From NCBI GenBank assembly GCA_963761655.1, contig CAVXHI010000002.1:1054001-1118000 (forward strand): 64,000 nucleotides of DNA. Direction: 5' to 3'. Positions 1 to 8,714 of the stretch are shown here, piece after piece (position 1 is the first letter of the stretch; each line of letters starts with the position of its first letter). This stretch comes from RYN-122 sp963761655. Lineage in GTDB: Bacteria; Actinomycetota; Actinomycetes; Mycobacteriales; SCTD01. A model generated the notes under the pieces. That model saw nothing but the letters and a program-made list of their open reading frames with translations. It did no database searches and was not told where the DNA came from. The translations under genes were made by a program, and so were the position numbers.

Positions 1-1102
1 GGCGGCCGCGAACAAGCTCGGGCCGCTGCTGCAGGGGGTGAAGCGGGCGGGCGGGCCGATCGGGCTGATGCACGACCTCGTGGCCCCCTACGGCTCCCTG
101 CTCGAGACCGCGCTGCCCAGCGACCTGACCCGCGCCCCGGTGGCCTCCTTCGCGAGCCACTCCTCGGCCGGACCGCACGCGGCCGGCGGCTCCTTCTACG
201 TCTTCTGGCAGGCCGCTTACCACCTGTTCGGGCAGTGGCACCCGCGTGGCGGCTCGCAGTCCCTGACCACGGCGCTGGTCTCCCGGCTGGAGCGGTGGGG
301 AGGGGAGGTGCGCACCGGCGCGGTCGTCGAGCGCATCGACGCCCGCGGCGGGACGGCTCGCGGGGTGGTCCTGGAGGGCGGTGAGCGCCTCGACGCCTCC
401 GCCGTGGTCACCGCCATCGACGTGCAGACCGCACTGCTCGGTCTGCTGGACCCGCCGCTGTCCGGGCGGGACGGCGTGGAGCTGGCCGCGGCGCACCGCG
501 GCAACGCCGTGCAGATGCTCGTGCACCTCGCCACCGACCGGCTGCCGCCCTACCCGAACGCCCGCCCCGGCGACTGGAACGGCCTGCAGTCGCACGTCGA
601 CACCCTCGACGAGCTGCGCCGCGGGTTCCTGTCGGCCGAGGGCCGCCGGCTGCCCGACCCCGTCCCCACCTACTGCTTCACGCCGTCGGTCTACGACGAC
701 AGCCTGGCCCCGACTGGCAAGCACACGGTCTACCTCGCGTGCCCGTCGGCGCCGTTCGACGTCGAGGGCGGGTGGGAGGACCAGCAGGAGGCCTTCGCCG
801 ACGCCATGGTGGCGCAGGTCGAGGCGCACGCCCCCGGCTTCACCGCCAGCATCACCGCCCGGCACGTCCGCACCCCGACCTTCATGGCGCAGGAGCTGCG
901 CTGGCCGGGAGCGCACCCGATGCAGCTCGACATCAGCCTGGACCAGCTCGCCTTCATGCGGCCGACCCGGCGGCTGTCCGGCCACACGGTGCCGGGTGTC
1001 GGCGGGCTGTTCACCTGCGGGGCCTCGACCGCCCCCGTGGGAGGCATCGCCGGCAGCAGCGGCAAGGCCGCCGCCCTCCAGCTGCTCAAGGCCCACCCGT
1101 GA
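1..1102 (+). CDS. NAD(P)/FAD-dependent oxidoreductase, phytoene desaturase-like (5' end outside window)
   Basis: C-terminal part of a flavin amine-oxidase/phytoene-desaturase fold protein. The frame is open from base 2, and a GTG at base 38 has no ribosome site, so the gene starts before the window. About 366 codons are visible. Near the end the residues GLFTCGASTAPVGGIAG resemble the FAD-binding C-terminal motif of carotenoid-desaturase-like enzymes, in which a glycine-rich loop contacts the flavin. An internal segment (GGSQSLTTALVSRLERWGGEV) also matches the substrate-domain entry of that family. In actinobacteria such proteins are often annotated only as NAD(P)/FAD-dependent oxidoreductase, so the substrate is not inferable. 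The small membrane-protein gene downstream begins 3 bases after the stop, so they are probably co-transcribed. Confidence 0.8.
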   Translation, partial: AAANKLGPLLQGVKRAGGPIGLMHDLVAPYGSLLETALPSDLTRAPVASFASHSSAGPHAAGGSFYVFWQAAYHLFGQWHPRGGSQSLTTALVSRLERWGGEVRTGAVVERIDARGGTARGVVLEGGERLDASAVVTAIDVQTALLGLLDPPLSGRDGVELAAAHRGNAVQMLVHLATDRLPPYPNARPGDWNGLQSHVDTLDELRRGFLSAEGRRLPDPVPTYCFTPSVYDDSLAPTGKHTVYLACPSAPFDVEGGWEDQQEAFADAMVAQVEAHAPGFTASITARHVRTPTFMAQELRWPGAHPMQLDISLDQLAFMRPTRRLSGHTVPGVGGLFTCGASTAPVGGIAGSSGKAAALQLLKAHP

Positions 1103-1105
1103 CGC

Positions 1106-1477
1106 GTGACCGCTGCGACCGCGGCGACCACGCGCCGGTTCGCGCTGTCCGGGCCGGAGTACGCGACGACGGCGGTCGCCGCCGTCGTCTCCAGCGCCGC
1201 CTACCTGTCCTCCGGTCTGCCCTACCTCTCGCGCGGCGTCGTCGGCGATCTCGCCGGGTTCCTGCTGCTCGGGGCCGTCGGGCTCGCGGTGGGGGCGCGC
1301 GTGCGCCACGAGGCCGCCGTCTGCCTGGTGCTCATCGGGCTGGTGCTGCTGGCCGATCCGCAGTGGCCGATGCAGGTGGGCGAGCCCGTCTGGTGGGCAC
1401 TGTTCGCGGCAGGGCTGACGGCTTACGTGGTCGTCCGCCGACACCTCTGCGACGACGACGAAGGAGCACGCCCGTGA
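1106..1477 (+). CDS. Small integral membrane protein
   Basis: A 123-residue protein starting at GTG, 3 bases after the previous stop. Hydrophobicity shows about four membrane segments: roughly residues 18-35, 43-63, 68-85 and 92-110. I do not recognise the family. The end overlaps the next gene by four bases (GTGA at 1474-1477), so translation is probably coupled to the DUF2892-like gene and then to the rhodanese genes. That context suggests a membrane partner in the sulfur-transfer module, but no motif proves it. Confidence 0.6.
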   Translation: MTAATAATTRRFALSGPEYATTAVAAVVSSAAYLSSGLPYLSRGVVGDLAGFLLLGAVGLAVGARVRHEAAVCLVLIGLVLLADPQWPMQVGEPVWWALFAAGLTAYVVVRRHLCDDDEGARP

Positions 1478-1704
1478 CACCGATCGACCTGCTCGGGAGC
1501 CAGACCGGACGGGCCGTGCGCGTCGTCGCCGGACTCGGCATGATCACGCCGGGACTGCGGCGCGGGGACGGCAAGGGCCGCGCCCTGGCTGCTGCCGGGG
1601 TGGTCCCGCTGGCGGCCGGCGCCGCCGACATCTGCCTGCTCGGGCCGCTGGTGCACGGCCCGCTGCGCGGTGCGGCCTTCCGCGAGCAGCGGCGGACCCG
1701 GTGA
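1474..1704 (+). CDS. DUF2892 (YgaP-type) membrane protein
   Basis: A 76-residue protein whose GTG start overlaps the previous stop by four bases. It has the layout of the DUF2892/YgaP transmembrane domain: a short N-terminus, a first hydrophobic helix (about residues 14-28), a charged turn, and a second helix (about residues 39-60) ending in a CLLGPL-type sequence close to the family's CPLYALLG end. In many bacteria this domain is fused or adjacent to a rhodanese, and here two rhodanese genes follow directly. The gene overlaps the next start by four bases (GTGA at 1701-1704). The inferred role is a membrane anchor or channel-like partner for sulfane-sulfur handling. Confidence 0.65.
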   Translation: MTPIDLLGSQTGRAVRVVAGLGMITPGLRRGDGKGRALAAAGVVPLAAGAADICLLGPLVHGPLRGAAFREQRRTR

Positions 1705-2159
1705 CGCGGATCGCGCGTACGGAGCGCGCCCGGGAGCAGCCGCCCCGGAGCGTCGCCTGGGAGCTCCCCGGCGAGCCCGACGTCGTTGCCGTCGACACGA
1801 CCTGGGGCGAGCTGCAGCCGCTCGAGGCCGCCCCCGGCGTCCGCACCGTCGGCGAGCTCGAGCTGATCGAGCTCGTCGAGCAGGGCGCCCGCCTCGTCGA
1901 CAGCCGGACCGACGGCTCCTTCGGCGGCCGGACCCTGCCCGGGGCGGTCCACCTGCCGCACGACGAGACGGTCGCGCGGCGCGACGAGCTGGACCCCGGC
2001 GTGATCTCCGTGCTGTTCTGCAACGGCCCGCAGTGCCCCCAGTCGCCCGACGCGCTGCGGCAGCTGCTCGACGCCGGCTACCCGGCCTCGGCGCTCGCCT
2101 ACTACCGCGGCGGCATGCACGACTGGGTGACGCTCGCCCTTCCCACCCAGGACGCGTGA
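1701..2159 (+). CDS. Rhodanese-like domain protein with long N-terminal extension
   Basis: A 152-residue protein with a GTG start overlapping the previous stop. Residues about 48-150 form a rhodanese-like domain. The active-site loop carries Cys107 in FCNGPQCPQS, with a second cysteine at 112. The loop resembles those of Actinobacteria that pair a rhodanese with a winged-helix or membrane partner. The first 45 residues are a non-canonical extension that includes a VAVDTTWGEL stretch. A thiosulfate or persulfide sulfurtransferase activity is the expected role, and a cytosolic location follows from the absence of a signal peptide. Loop chemistry differs from the second rhodanese downstream, so the two are probably not redundant. 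Confidence 0.75.
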   Translation: MTRIARTERAREQPPRSVAWELPGEPDVVAVDTTWGELQPLEAAPGVRTVGELELIELVEQGARLVDSRTDGSFGGRTLPGAVHLPHDETVARRDELDPGVISVLFCNGPQCPQSPDALRQLLDAGYPASALAYYRGGMHDWVTLALPTQDA

Positions 2160-2164
2160 ACCAC

Positions 2165-2178
2165 TACCCCCAGGGGTA
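2165..2178. promoter_or_regulatory. Candidate CstR/CsoR-type operator
   Basis: The sequence TACCCCCAGGGGTA is an inverted repeat with 6-base arms (TACCCC / GGGGTA) around a two-base centre. This is the G-tract palindrome known for CsoR/CstR/RcnR-family repressors. It lies 35 bases before the ATG of the second rhodanese, and a CsoR-family gene lies downstream at 2602-2868, which suggests autoregulation of the module. Confidence 0.7.
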
Positions 2179-2213
2179 TCAGCAGGATCTACGACGACAC
2201 GAGGAGGTACGAC

Positions 2214-2534
2214 ATGGCCGACGAGGTCACGCTCGAGCAGCTCACGAAGGCCAAGGACGAGGGCGCACCGGTGGTCGACGTGCGCGACCCCGACGAGTAC
2301 GCCGGAGGCCACGTCCCCGGCGCGCAGTCGCTGCCACTGGGCGAGCTGCCCGGCCGCAAGGACGAGCTCCCCCGCGACCAGACCGTCTACCTGGTCTGCC
2401 AGAAGGGCGGCCGCAGCATGGAGGCCGCCGACCTCCTCGCGGCCGACGGCTTCGACGTCCGGTCGGTGGCCGGTGGCACCAGTGCCTGGATCGAGTCGGG
2501 CGCGCCCGTCGCGGCGGGCACCGACCCCGGCTGA
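2214..2534 (+). CDS. Single-domain rhodanese sulfurtransferase
   Basis: A 106-residue single-domain rhodanese with the classical catalytic loop CQKGGRS, nucleophile Cys62. Conserved VVDVRDPDEYAGGHVPGA forms the N-terminal signature. The ATG is preceded by a good ribosome site (GAGGAGG). The protein is the size of GlpE/PspE-type enzymes, which transfer sulfane sulfur from thiosulfate or persulfides to thiol acceptors. It stands directly behind a palindromic operator and in front of a CstR-like repressor, so its expression is probably induced by reactive sulfur species. Confidence 0.88.
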   Translation: MADEVTLEQLTKAKDEGAPVVDVRDPDEYAGGHVPGAQSLPLGELPGRKDELPRDQTVYLVCQKGGRSMEAADLLAADGFDVRSVAGGTSAWIESGAPVAAGTDPG

Positions 2535-2601
2535 GCCCGGGAAGCAGCACCTGGTCCCCCGCGTTGGACCCGCAGACCCGCACGCCCGACCGGAGGACAC
2601 G

Positions 2602-2868
2602 ATGCAGCTCGAGCCCGACGCCGTGAAGACGGCAGTGAACCGGCTGCGCCGTGCCGAGGGCCAGATCGCCGGGGTCATCCGGATGCTCGAGGCCGGCCGC
2701 GACTGCGAGGACGTCGTCACGCAGCTCGCGGCCGTGTCGCGGGCACTGGACAAGGCGGGCTTCTCCATCGTGGCCAGCGGGCTGCGCCAGTGCCTGGACC
2801 CCGACAACGCCGAGCGCGCCGAGGTCGACACCGCCAAGCTGGAGAAGCTCTTCCTGTCGCTGGCCTGA
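2602..2868 (+). CDS. CsoR-family (CstR-like) transcriptional repressor, DUF156
   Basis: An 88-residue all-helical DUF156 protein. The ATG at 2602 is chosen because family members begin a few residues before the NRLRRAEGQIAGVIRML helix. Cys35 and Cys64 are present, but the residue four before Cys64, which is His in copper-binding CsoR, is Gly60. A Cys-X-Cys fingerprint without the His fits CstR-type persulfide sensors rather than copper sensors. The adjacency to two rhodaneses supports this. It probably binds the palindrome at 2165-2178 and is released when the two cysteines form di- or polysulfide links. Metal sensing is the main alternative. Confidence 0.8.
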   Translation: MQLEPDAVKTAVNRLRRAEGQIAGVIRMLEAGRDCEDVVTQLAAVSRALDKAGFSIVASGLRQCLDPDNAERAEVDTAKLEKLFLSLA

Positions 2869-2974
2869 CCCGCTCGTCGGCTGCGGCCTCGTCTCATGTC
2901 CGCCTGCGAGGCCGGGCGACGGCGTCCAGGGGGTCCGCGCTGCCTGGTGTCTCCCAGGTTCGCCAGGGGAATGG

Positions 2975-3151
2975 CGCCCGGCGGACGGCACCGCCTCGTT
3001 CGTCGGTCTCGAGTGCTTCCGGGGAACCGTCGACGGCCGCCAGGGCAGCCTGGTCCTGTCCGGGACGCACGACCTGCAGGGCTGCTCCGGCGAGGGGTCC
3101 TTCCGGGCCGACCCCGCCGGCCAGGTCACGCTCACCCTGCAGCGGCCCTGA
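2975..3151 (+). pseudogene. Remnant of a DUF3224 protein
   Basis: One forward frame of the 2869-3254 gap encodes about 58 residues (ADGTASFVGLE ... DGRQGSLVLSG ... SGEGSFRAD) that match the middle and end of DUF3224 proteins, where TASFVGLE and GRSGSFVL segments are conserved. The N-terminal third and the central GSGTGEL segment are missing and there is no plausible start, so it looks like a decayed gene. Apart from this, the 386-base gap shows nothing I can name. Confidence 0.45.
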
Positions 3152-3254
3152 GGCGGCCCTGACCCGCAGCCCGGTCCGCCACGGGCTGCACCGATGAGTC
3201 CGGAGGCTGCGGGGCGTCTGCACGTGGAGACCCACCATCGCCTGAGGAGCCCCC

Positions 3255-3806
3255 GTGACCCGCCGCACCACCGCCCACCTGTTCTGCTCCGTGAACGGCG
3301 TCGTCGAGGCGCCGAACCTGTTCCAGTTCGACGCCTTCGGAGCCCAGGAGGGCGAGCTCATGGGCCGCGCCCTGGCCGGCGTGACCGACGTCGTGATCGG
3401 CCGCGCGCTGTGGCAGGAGTGGTCGGCGTACTGGCAGAGCCCCGACGCGACCGACGGGTTCGGGGACTTCATCAACCCGGTGCGCAAGCACGTCCTCAGC
3501 ACCACCCTCACCGGCGACCTCGGCTGGAACAGCGTCGCGGTGCCGGGGGACGCGGCCGACCATGTCCGGAGCCTGCGCGAGCAGGGCGAGGGCACGATCA
3601 GCGTCGTCGGCGGGATCACCACGGTCCGGTCGCTGTTCCTCGCCGGCGTCATCGACGCGCTCACCCTCACGATGCACCCTGCGGTCACGCCCGAGGGCCG
3701 CCGCCTGTTCGACGAGTCCGTCCCGCTCACCCGGCTGCGCATGGTCGACAGCACCATCACCGACGCCGGCAACGCCGTGCTCACCTACGCCCTGCGCGAG
3801 CTCTGA
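3255..3806 (+). CDS. RibD C-terminal/dihydrofolate-reductase-like protein
   Basis: A 183-residue protein starting at GTG, with a GAGGAG ribosome site upstream. The N-terminus (HLFCSVNGVVEAP), the GRALWQEW segment and the SVVGGITTVRSLF glycine-rich loop are typical of the RibD C-terminal domain family, which uses NADPH to reduce pterin- or pyrimidine-like substrates. Actinobacterial paralogues of this type are common and mostly uncharacterised, so the substrate is unknown. The next gene starts 84 bases downstream. Confidence 0.85.
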   Translation: MTRRTTAHLFCSVNGVVEAPNLFQFDAFGAQEGELMGRALAGVTDVVIGRALWQEWSAYWQSPDATDGFGDFINPVRKHVLSTTLTGDLGWNSVAVPGDAADHVRSLREQGEGTISVVGGITTVRSLFLAGVIDALTLTMHPAVTPEGRRLFDESVPLTRLRMVDSTITDAGNAVLTYALREL

Positions 3807-3890
3807 CCAGCGACCTCCCTTGTGGCCCGGGCCCTGCACGCAGCACGATGCACGCACCGTGCAGACAGTGCGGGAGCAGCAGGAGGCCCC

Positions 3891-5711
3891 GTGAGCGTCA
3901 GTGCCGGACCCGTGCGGCCCGACGGCAGTCCGATCGACCGGCAGTCCGTCCGGGACCGGTACGCCGAGGAGCGGGCCAAGCGGCTGCGCGCCGACGGCAA
4001 CGCCCAGTACCAGCGGCTCACCGGGCGCTTCGCGCACTACCTCGAGGACCCGTACACCACCCGCAGCGAGCGCGACCCGGTCACCGACCACGTGACGGTG
4101 GCCGTGATCGGCGGAGGCTTCGCCGGGCTCCTGACAGCGGCCCGGCTGCGTGAGGCCGGCGTCGACGGCGTTCGCATCGTCGAGAAGGGCGGCGGCGTCG
4201 GCGGCACGTGGTACTGGAACCGCTACCCGGGCGCCCAGTGCGACACCGCTTCGATGGTCTACCTCCCCCTGCTGGAGGAGACCGGGCACGTGCCGAGCGA
4301 GAAGTACGCGCACGGCCCGGAGATCCTCGGTCACTGCGAGCGCATCGCCGAACAGTACGAGCTGCTCGACTCCGCCCTGCTGCACACGGAGGTGACCGGC
4401 CTGGAGTGGGACGACGACGCCGGCGCCTGGACAGTCCACACCGACCGCGGTGACGCGTTCACCGCCCAGTTCGTCTCCATGGGCACCGGCCCGCTGCACG
4501 TCCCGAAGCTGCCCGGCATCGCGGGGATCGAGGACTTCGCCGGTCACTCCTTCCACACCAGCCGCTGGGACTACGCCTATACCGGTGGCGACTCCTCCGG
4601 AGCTCCGCTGGACCGGCTGGCCGACAAGCGGGTCGCCGTCATCGGCACCGGAGCCACGTCGGTGCAGTGCGTGCCGCACCTGGCCGGGGCCTGTCGCGAG
4701 CTGTTCGTCGTCCAGCGCACCCCGTCCTCCGTCGACGTCCGGGCCAACGCCCCGATCGACGCCGACTGGTTCCAGGAGGTCGCGACCCCCGGCTGGCAGC
4801 AGCGGTGGCTGGAGAACTTCACCGCCAACCAGGCCGGCGGCGACGCCGCGGAGGATCTCGTGCAGGACGGGTGGACCGACCTGGCCCGGCGCATCCGCAC
4901 CCGCATCCTCGCCCTCCCGCCCGAGGAGCTGACCCTGGCCGGGATGGGCGCGGCCTACGAGGACTCCGACCTCGAGAAGATGGAGGAGATCCGGGCCCGC
5001 GTCGACGCCGTCGTGCAGGACCCGACGACGGCCGAGGGCCTCAAGGCCTGGTACCGACAGCTCTGCAAGCGGCCCTGCTTCCACGACGACTACCTCGACG
5101 CCTTCAACCGCCCCGGGACCCACCTGGTCCACACCGACGGCCGGGGCGTCGAACGGATCACCGCGGAAGGAGTCGTGGTCGACGGCCGTCTGTACGAGGT
5201 CGACTGCATCATCTACGCCTCCGGGTTCGAGGTGGGCACCGCGTGGACCCGCCGGTCCGGCTTCGACGTCGTCGGGCGCCAGGGCCTGCGCCTGTCCGAC
5301 CACTGGGCCGATGGCATGCGCAGCCTGCACGGCGCCCACGTCCACGGGTTCCCCAACGCCTTCTTCGTCCAGCCCACCCAGGGCGCGAACCTGCTGTCGA
5401 ACATTCCGCACAACCTCACCGAGGGGGCCCGCACCGTGGCCGCCGTGGTCCGGTTCGTGCTCGACAGCGGGCGGTCGCGCGTCGAGGTGACGCGGGAGGC
5501 CGAGCAGGCCTGGGTCGACCTGCTGCTGACCCACCCCGGCAGCCTCATCGGCTCCCCCGACTGCACGCCGGGCTACTACAACAACGAGGGCCAGGACGGT
5601 GGGCGGCCGGCCCAGCTCGCCGTGGGCTATCCGGCCGGTCCCTCGGCCTTCTTCACCCACCTCGCCGCCTGGCGGGCCACGGGGAGCTTCGACGGGCTGG
5701 AGCTCGCATGA
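3891..5711 (+). CDS. Flavin-containing monooxygenase, Baeyer-Villiger type
   Basis: A 606-residue class B flavoprotein monooxygenase. GTG at 3891 is preferred over an earlier in-frame GTG at 3822 because CAGGAGG lies 6 bases upstream. Motifs in order: an N-terminal FAD Rossmann loop GGGFAG (residues 74-79), the GTWYWNRYPGAQCD loop, the Baeyer-Villiger fingerprint FAGHSFHTSRW (about residues 216-226) and the NADPH loop VIGTGATSVQ. The length and N-terminal extension match cyclopentadecanone- and phenylacetone-monooxygenase relatives. It should insert oxygen next to a ketone, using NADPH and O2. The stop overlaps the following P450 start (ATGA), so the two oxygenases are probably translated together. 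Confidence 0.9.
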   Translation: MSVSAGPVRPDGSPIDRQSVRDRYAEERAKRLRADGNAQYQRLTGRFAHYLEDPYTTRSERDPVTDHVTVAVIGGGFAGLLTAARLREAGVDGVRIVEKGGGVGGTWYWNRYPGAQCDTASMVYLPLLEETGHVPSEKYAHGPEILGHCERIAEQYELLDSALLHTEVTGLEWDDDAGAWTVHTDRGDAFTAQFVSMGTGPLHVPKLPGIAGIEDFAGHSFHTSRWDYAYTGGDSSGAPLDRLADKRVAVIGTGATSVQCVPHLAGACRELFVVQRTPSSVDVRANAPIDADWFQEVATPGWQQRWLENFTANQAGGDAAEDLVQDGWTDLARRIRTRILALPPEELTLAGMGAAYEDSDLEKMEEIRARVDAVVQDPTTAEGLKAWYRQLCKRPCFHDDYLDAFNRPGTHLVHTDGRGVERITAEGVVVDGRLYEVDCIIYASGFEVGTAWTRRSGFDVVGRQGLRLSDHWADGMRSLHGAHVHGFPNAFFVQPTQGANLLSNIPHNLTEGARTVAAVVRFVLDSGRSRVEVTREAEQAWVDLLLTHPGSLIGSPDCTPGYYNNEGQDGGRPAQLAVGYPAGPSAFFTHLAAWRATGSFDGLELA

Positions 5712-6923
5712 CCGACGTGACCGACCTGCTCGCCGACGTCGACGTCGTCGACCCGTACCCGCTCTGGCAGTCCCTGCTCGACGGCGGGCAGGTGGTGGCC
5801 CCCGACGGGGCGTTCGCCCTGCTCACCTCGCACGCCGACTGCGACGCCATGCTGCGCTCGTCGGCCGTGAGCAGCGACCGGCGGAGCTCGTCGCGGTGGC
5901 AGGCCCTCGAGCCCGAGCCTGACCGACGTCGACCGGGCCTGGTTCACCCGGGCCCGGTCGTTCCTGTTCATGGACCCGCCCGACCACACCCGGCTGCGGC
6001 GGCTCGTCAGCAAGGCGTTCACCCCGCGGACGGTCGAGGGCCTGCACGACGTCGTTGCCGACCTCTCGCGCGAGCTGCTCGACGCGGCGGGCACGCGCGG
6101 CGGTCTGGAGCTCGTGGCGGACCTCGCCTACCCCCTGCCGGTCGCCGTCATCAGCCGCCTGCTGGGCGTGCCCGAGCACGACCACGTCCGCTTCGCGGCC
6201 TGGTCCGCCGTCCTGGCCAGCGGGCTGGACGACACGCTCGGCAGCGGCGACCCGGAGGCGCTGCGGCCCCGCCGCGAGGCGGCCGACCAGTTCCGCGCCT
6301 ACTTCACCGACCTGGCCGAACAGCGGCGGCGGGCCCCGCGCGAGGACCTGCTCAGCGCCCTCGTGGCGGCGGAGGACGCCGGAGACCGGCTGAGCGCGGA
6401 CGAGCTCGTCAGCACCGCGATGCTGCTGCTCATCGCCGGTCACGAGACGACGGTCAACCTGATCAGCAACGGCGCCCTCGTCCTGCTGCGCGACCCGGTC
6501 CTGCGCGAGCGGCTCGCCGCGGACGCCTCCCTGGCGGCCGGGGTGGTCGAGGAGGTCCTGCGACTGGACCCGCCGGTGCAGATGACCATCCGGCATGCGC
6601 TCGAGGACCTGGCCCTGTCCGGGGGAACGGTCCGCAAGGGGGGCTCGGTGGTCCTGCTGCTCGCGGCCGCGGGCCGGGACCCCGCCCAGCACCCCGACCC
6701 GCTCGTGCTCGACCCCACCCGGACCACCGGCCACCTCGCCCTCAGCGCGGGTCCGCACTACTGCCTGGGCGCCCCCCTGGCCCGGCTCGAGGCGCGCGTC
6801 GTCCTGCACGACCTCGCCCGGCGGCTCGTCGACCCGACCCTTCGCGAGGTGACCTACCGGGAGAACCGCGTGCTGCGGGGCCCGGCCACGCTGCACATCG
6901 ACTCCGCCGGTCTGCGCCCCTGA
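5708..6923 (+). CDS. Cytochrome P450 (one frame break near 5918)
   Basis: A bacterial class I P450 of about 405 codons, coupled to the monooxygenase gene by an ATGA overlap. The first 70 residues read in one frame, then the protein continues in another from about 5919 (LTDVDRAWFTRARSFLFMDPPDHTR in two frames), so one base is inserted or two are missing. Seen later: the I-helix AGHETT oxygen-activation motif, the K-helix EVLR and the heme loop SAGPHYCLGAPLAR with the cysteine ligand. The usual FGxG start of that loop is LSAG here, which is unusual. Electron partners are not in the window. A substrate shared with the upstream enzyme is an inference from the coupling. Confidence 0.85.
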
Positions 6924-7030
6924 GCCCGCGTCCCGCCAGCACGGGGCACCCCCGCGGCGAGCCCCGGCCTGGCATCCTCCGCACCAGGCACGCGGCACGC
7001 GCCTGCGACCGCACGAGCGAAGGACCCCCG

Positions 7031-8710
7031 GTGAGCACTGCGCCTCCCCCAGACTGCAGCAGCTGCGGAACGCCCGTGGGGTCCTCCCGGTACTGCCCGC
7101 GATGCGGTGCGGCCGTGGTCCTGGACCGGCCGCAGGCACCCACCTCCGCGCTGCTCACGCGTTTCGCGCCCGACGCCGGACCCCCACCGGCGGTCAGCCT
7201 GGCCAAGCCCCCGCGCCCCGGACCCACCGGCCTGGTCGACGACGCGGCGCCGGGCCACGACGACACCCTGCTCAGCGAGGCGCCGGAGGCCGACGCCGTC
7301 CGCCCGGGCAGGCGGCGCACGACCCTTCTGGCCCTGGGGCTGCTGGTGGTGCTGGCCGTGCTCGCCGGCGGGGGAACGCTCGGGTTGCGCCACGTGCGTG
7401 ACGGCGGGCTGCGCGAGGCGCTGACGGCCAGTACCGCCGCCTACAACCCCGTGGTGGACGACGCCCGGACCGCGGACGACCTCGCTGCCCTCACCATGGT
7501 GGCCGACCGCGCCGACCGGGCCGCGAACAGGGTGGGTCGCGCCCAGGAGCGGCTGGGGACGCGCAACGACAGCCGGGCCCGGGCGGTGCGCCGCCAGCTC
7601 GAGGCCGAGCAGTCCGTGCTCGAGGCCCTGGCCCGGCTCGGCCCGCTGGCCGTCCGGCCGCTGGACACCTGGGGGTCCGCGCACCGCGCGCTGCGCTCGG
7701 CCGTGGACGAGGAGGGCTCCCGGCGCGCCGCCCTCGCGGACGACGACGCTGGCCGCATCTCCGACGCCGCGCTCATGCTCGACCGCCTCACCGTCACGGT
7801 CGGCTCCGGGCTGACGACGCAGGCCGGGACCGAGGCGAAGGAGGTCCTCGACGCCCTCTCGACCTCGACCACGACATCGTCCCTACGGTCGGTCGCCGAC
7901 CGGGCCGTCGCCGCCCAGGACGCCGTTGCCGAGGCGGCCGACGCTCTGCCCAGCGGCAGCGGCAAGGAGGTCCTGGTCGCCTACGCGAGCATGCTGACCG
8001 CCCTGTCGGACCTCACCGCCGTCGAACCCGGCGACACCGCCGACTGGCCGGCCGCCCGGACGGCCCTGACCGCTGCGGTAGGGCAGCTGTCGGCGGCGCT
8101 GGGTGCCGACGGTTCGGACGTCCGCGCGGCCCTGTCGACGGCCCTGGCCAAGGCCGACGCCGTCGTCTCGCGCGCCGAGCAGGGCTACGCGCGCTACGAG
8201 GCGCTTCTGGCTACGGCGACCGCCACGCTCGAGACCGACCGGTCGCTCGCCGAGGAGTACGAGTCCGCCTTCACCTCGGGCCTGGCCACCTACGTCGAGC
8301 TCCGCGACGCGCTGGGCGACCTGACCGACGAGGACGATCCCACCGCCGAGCAGGACCCCTTCACCGCGGGCTACACGCTCGACGAGGCCAGCAACGCCCG
8401 CTCCAGCCTGCGCGAGGACCTCGCCGGCCTCACCCCGCCGGGTCCCGTCGCCGACGAGCACCGCGCGATCCTGGCGCTGCTCGACCGGGGCGTCGAGGCC
8501 ATCGCCGGCGCCTCCGTGGCGGTCAGCGAGGCGCAGTCCTGCCTCGACCCGTGCGACTTCCGGGCCTCCTCCGGCTGGCGCAGCTACCTGGCCGAGTCGG
8601 AGAAGATCAGCAAGGCCTACGCGCTGGCGGAGGCCGCCTGGCACAAGGCGATGGACGGCGTCGACGCCGAGATCGCCGCACGGACGCTCCCCGGCGCCCC
8701 CGACCTGTGA
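7031..8710 (+). CDS. Zinc-ribbon single-pass membrane protein
   Basis: A 559-residue protein with a GTG start. Residues 9-25 carry a CxxC...CxxC zinc ribbon (Cys9, Cys12, Cys22, Cys25), then a Pro-rich linker and one transmembrane helix at about residues 97-120. The remaining 430 residues are Ala-, Asp- and Glu-rich and predicted helical or coiled-coil. Two cysteines at about residue 508 (SCLDPCDF) may form a disulfide if this part lies outside the cell. The zinc ribbon would then be cytoplasmic. I do not recognise the large domain, and no catalytic motif is visible. It converges with the NERD-helicase gene on the other strand 4 bases away. Confidence 0.7.
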   Translation: MSTAPPPDCSSCGTPVGSSRYCPRCGAAVVLDRPQAPTSALLTRFAPDAGPPPAVSLAKPPRPGPTGLVDDAAPGHDDTLLSEAPEADAVRPGRRRTTLLALGLLVVLAVLAGGGTLGLRHVRDGGLREALTASTAAYNPVVDDARTADDLAALTMVADRADRAANRVGRAQERLGTRNDSRARAVRRQLEAEQSVLEALARLGPLAVRPLDTWGSAHRALRSAVDEEGSRRAALADDDAGRISDAALMLDRLTVTVGSGLTTQAGTEAKEVLDALSTSTTTSSLRSVADRAVAAQDAVAEAADALPSGSGKEVLVAYASMLTALSDLTAVEPGDTADWPAARTALTAAVGQLSAALGADGSDVRAALSTALAKADAVVSRAEQGYARYEALLATATATLETDRSLAEEYESAFTSGLATYVELRDALGDLTDEDDPTAEQDPFTAGYTLDEASNARSSLREDLAGLTPPGPVADEHRAILALLDRGVEAIAGASVAVSEAQSCLDPCDFRASSGWRSYLAESEKISKAYALAEAAWHKAMDGVDAEIAARTLPGAPDL

Positions 8711-8714
8711 TCGC

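Noticed and set aside
3132..5660. Very long open frame antisense to the monooxygenase gene
   Set aside because: High GC makes stops rare in the opposite frame; no conserved domain text appears, and the sense gene has all its motifs.
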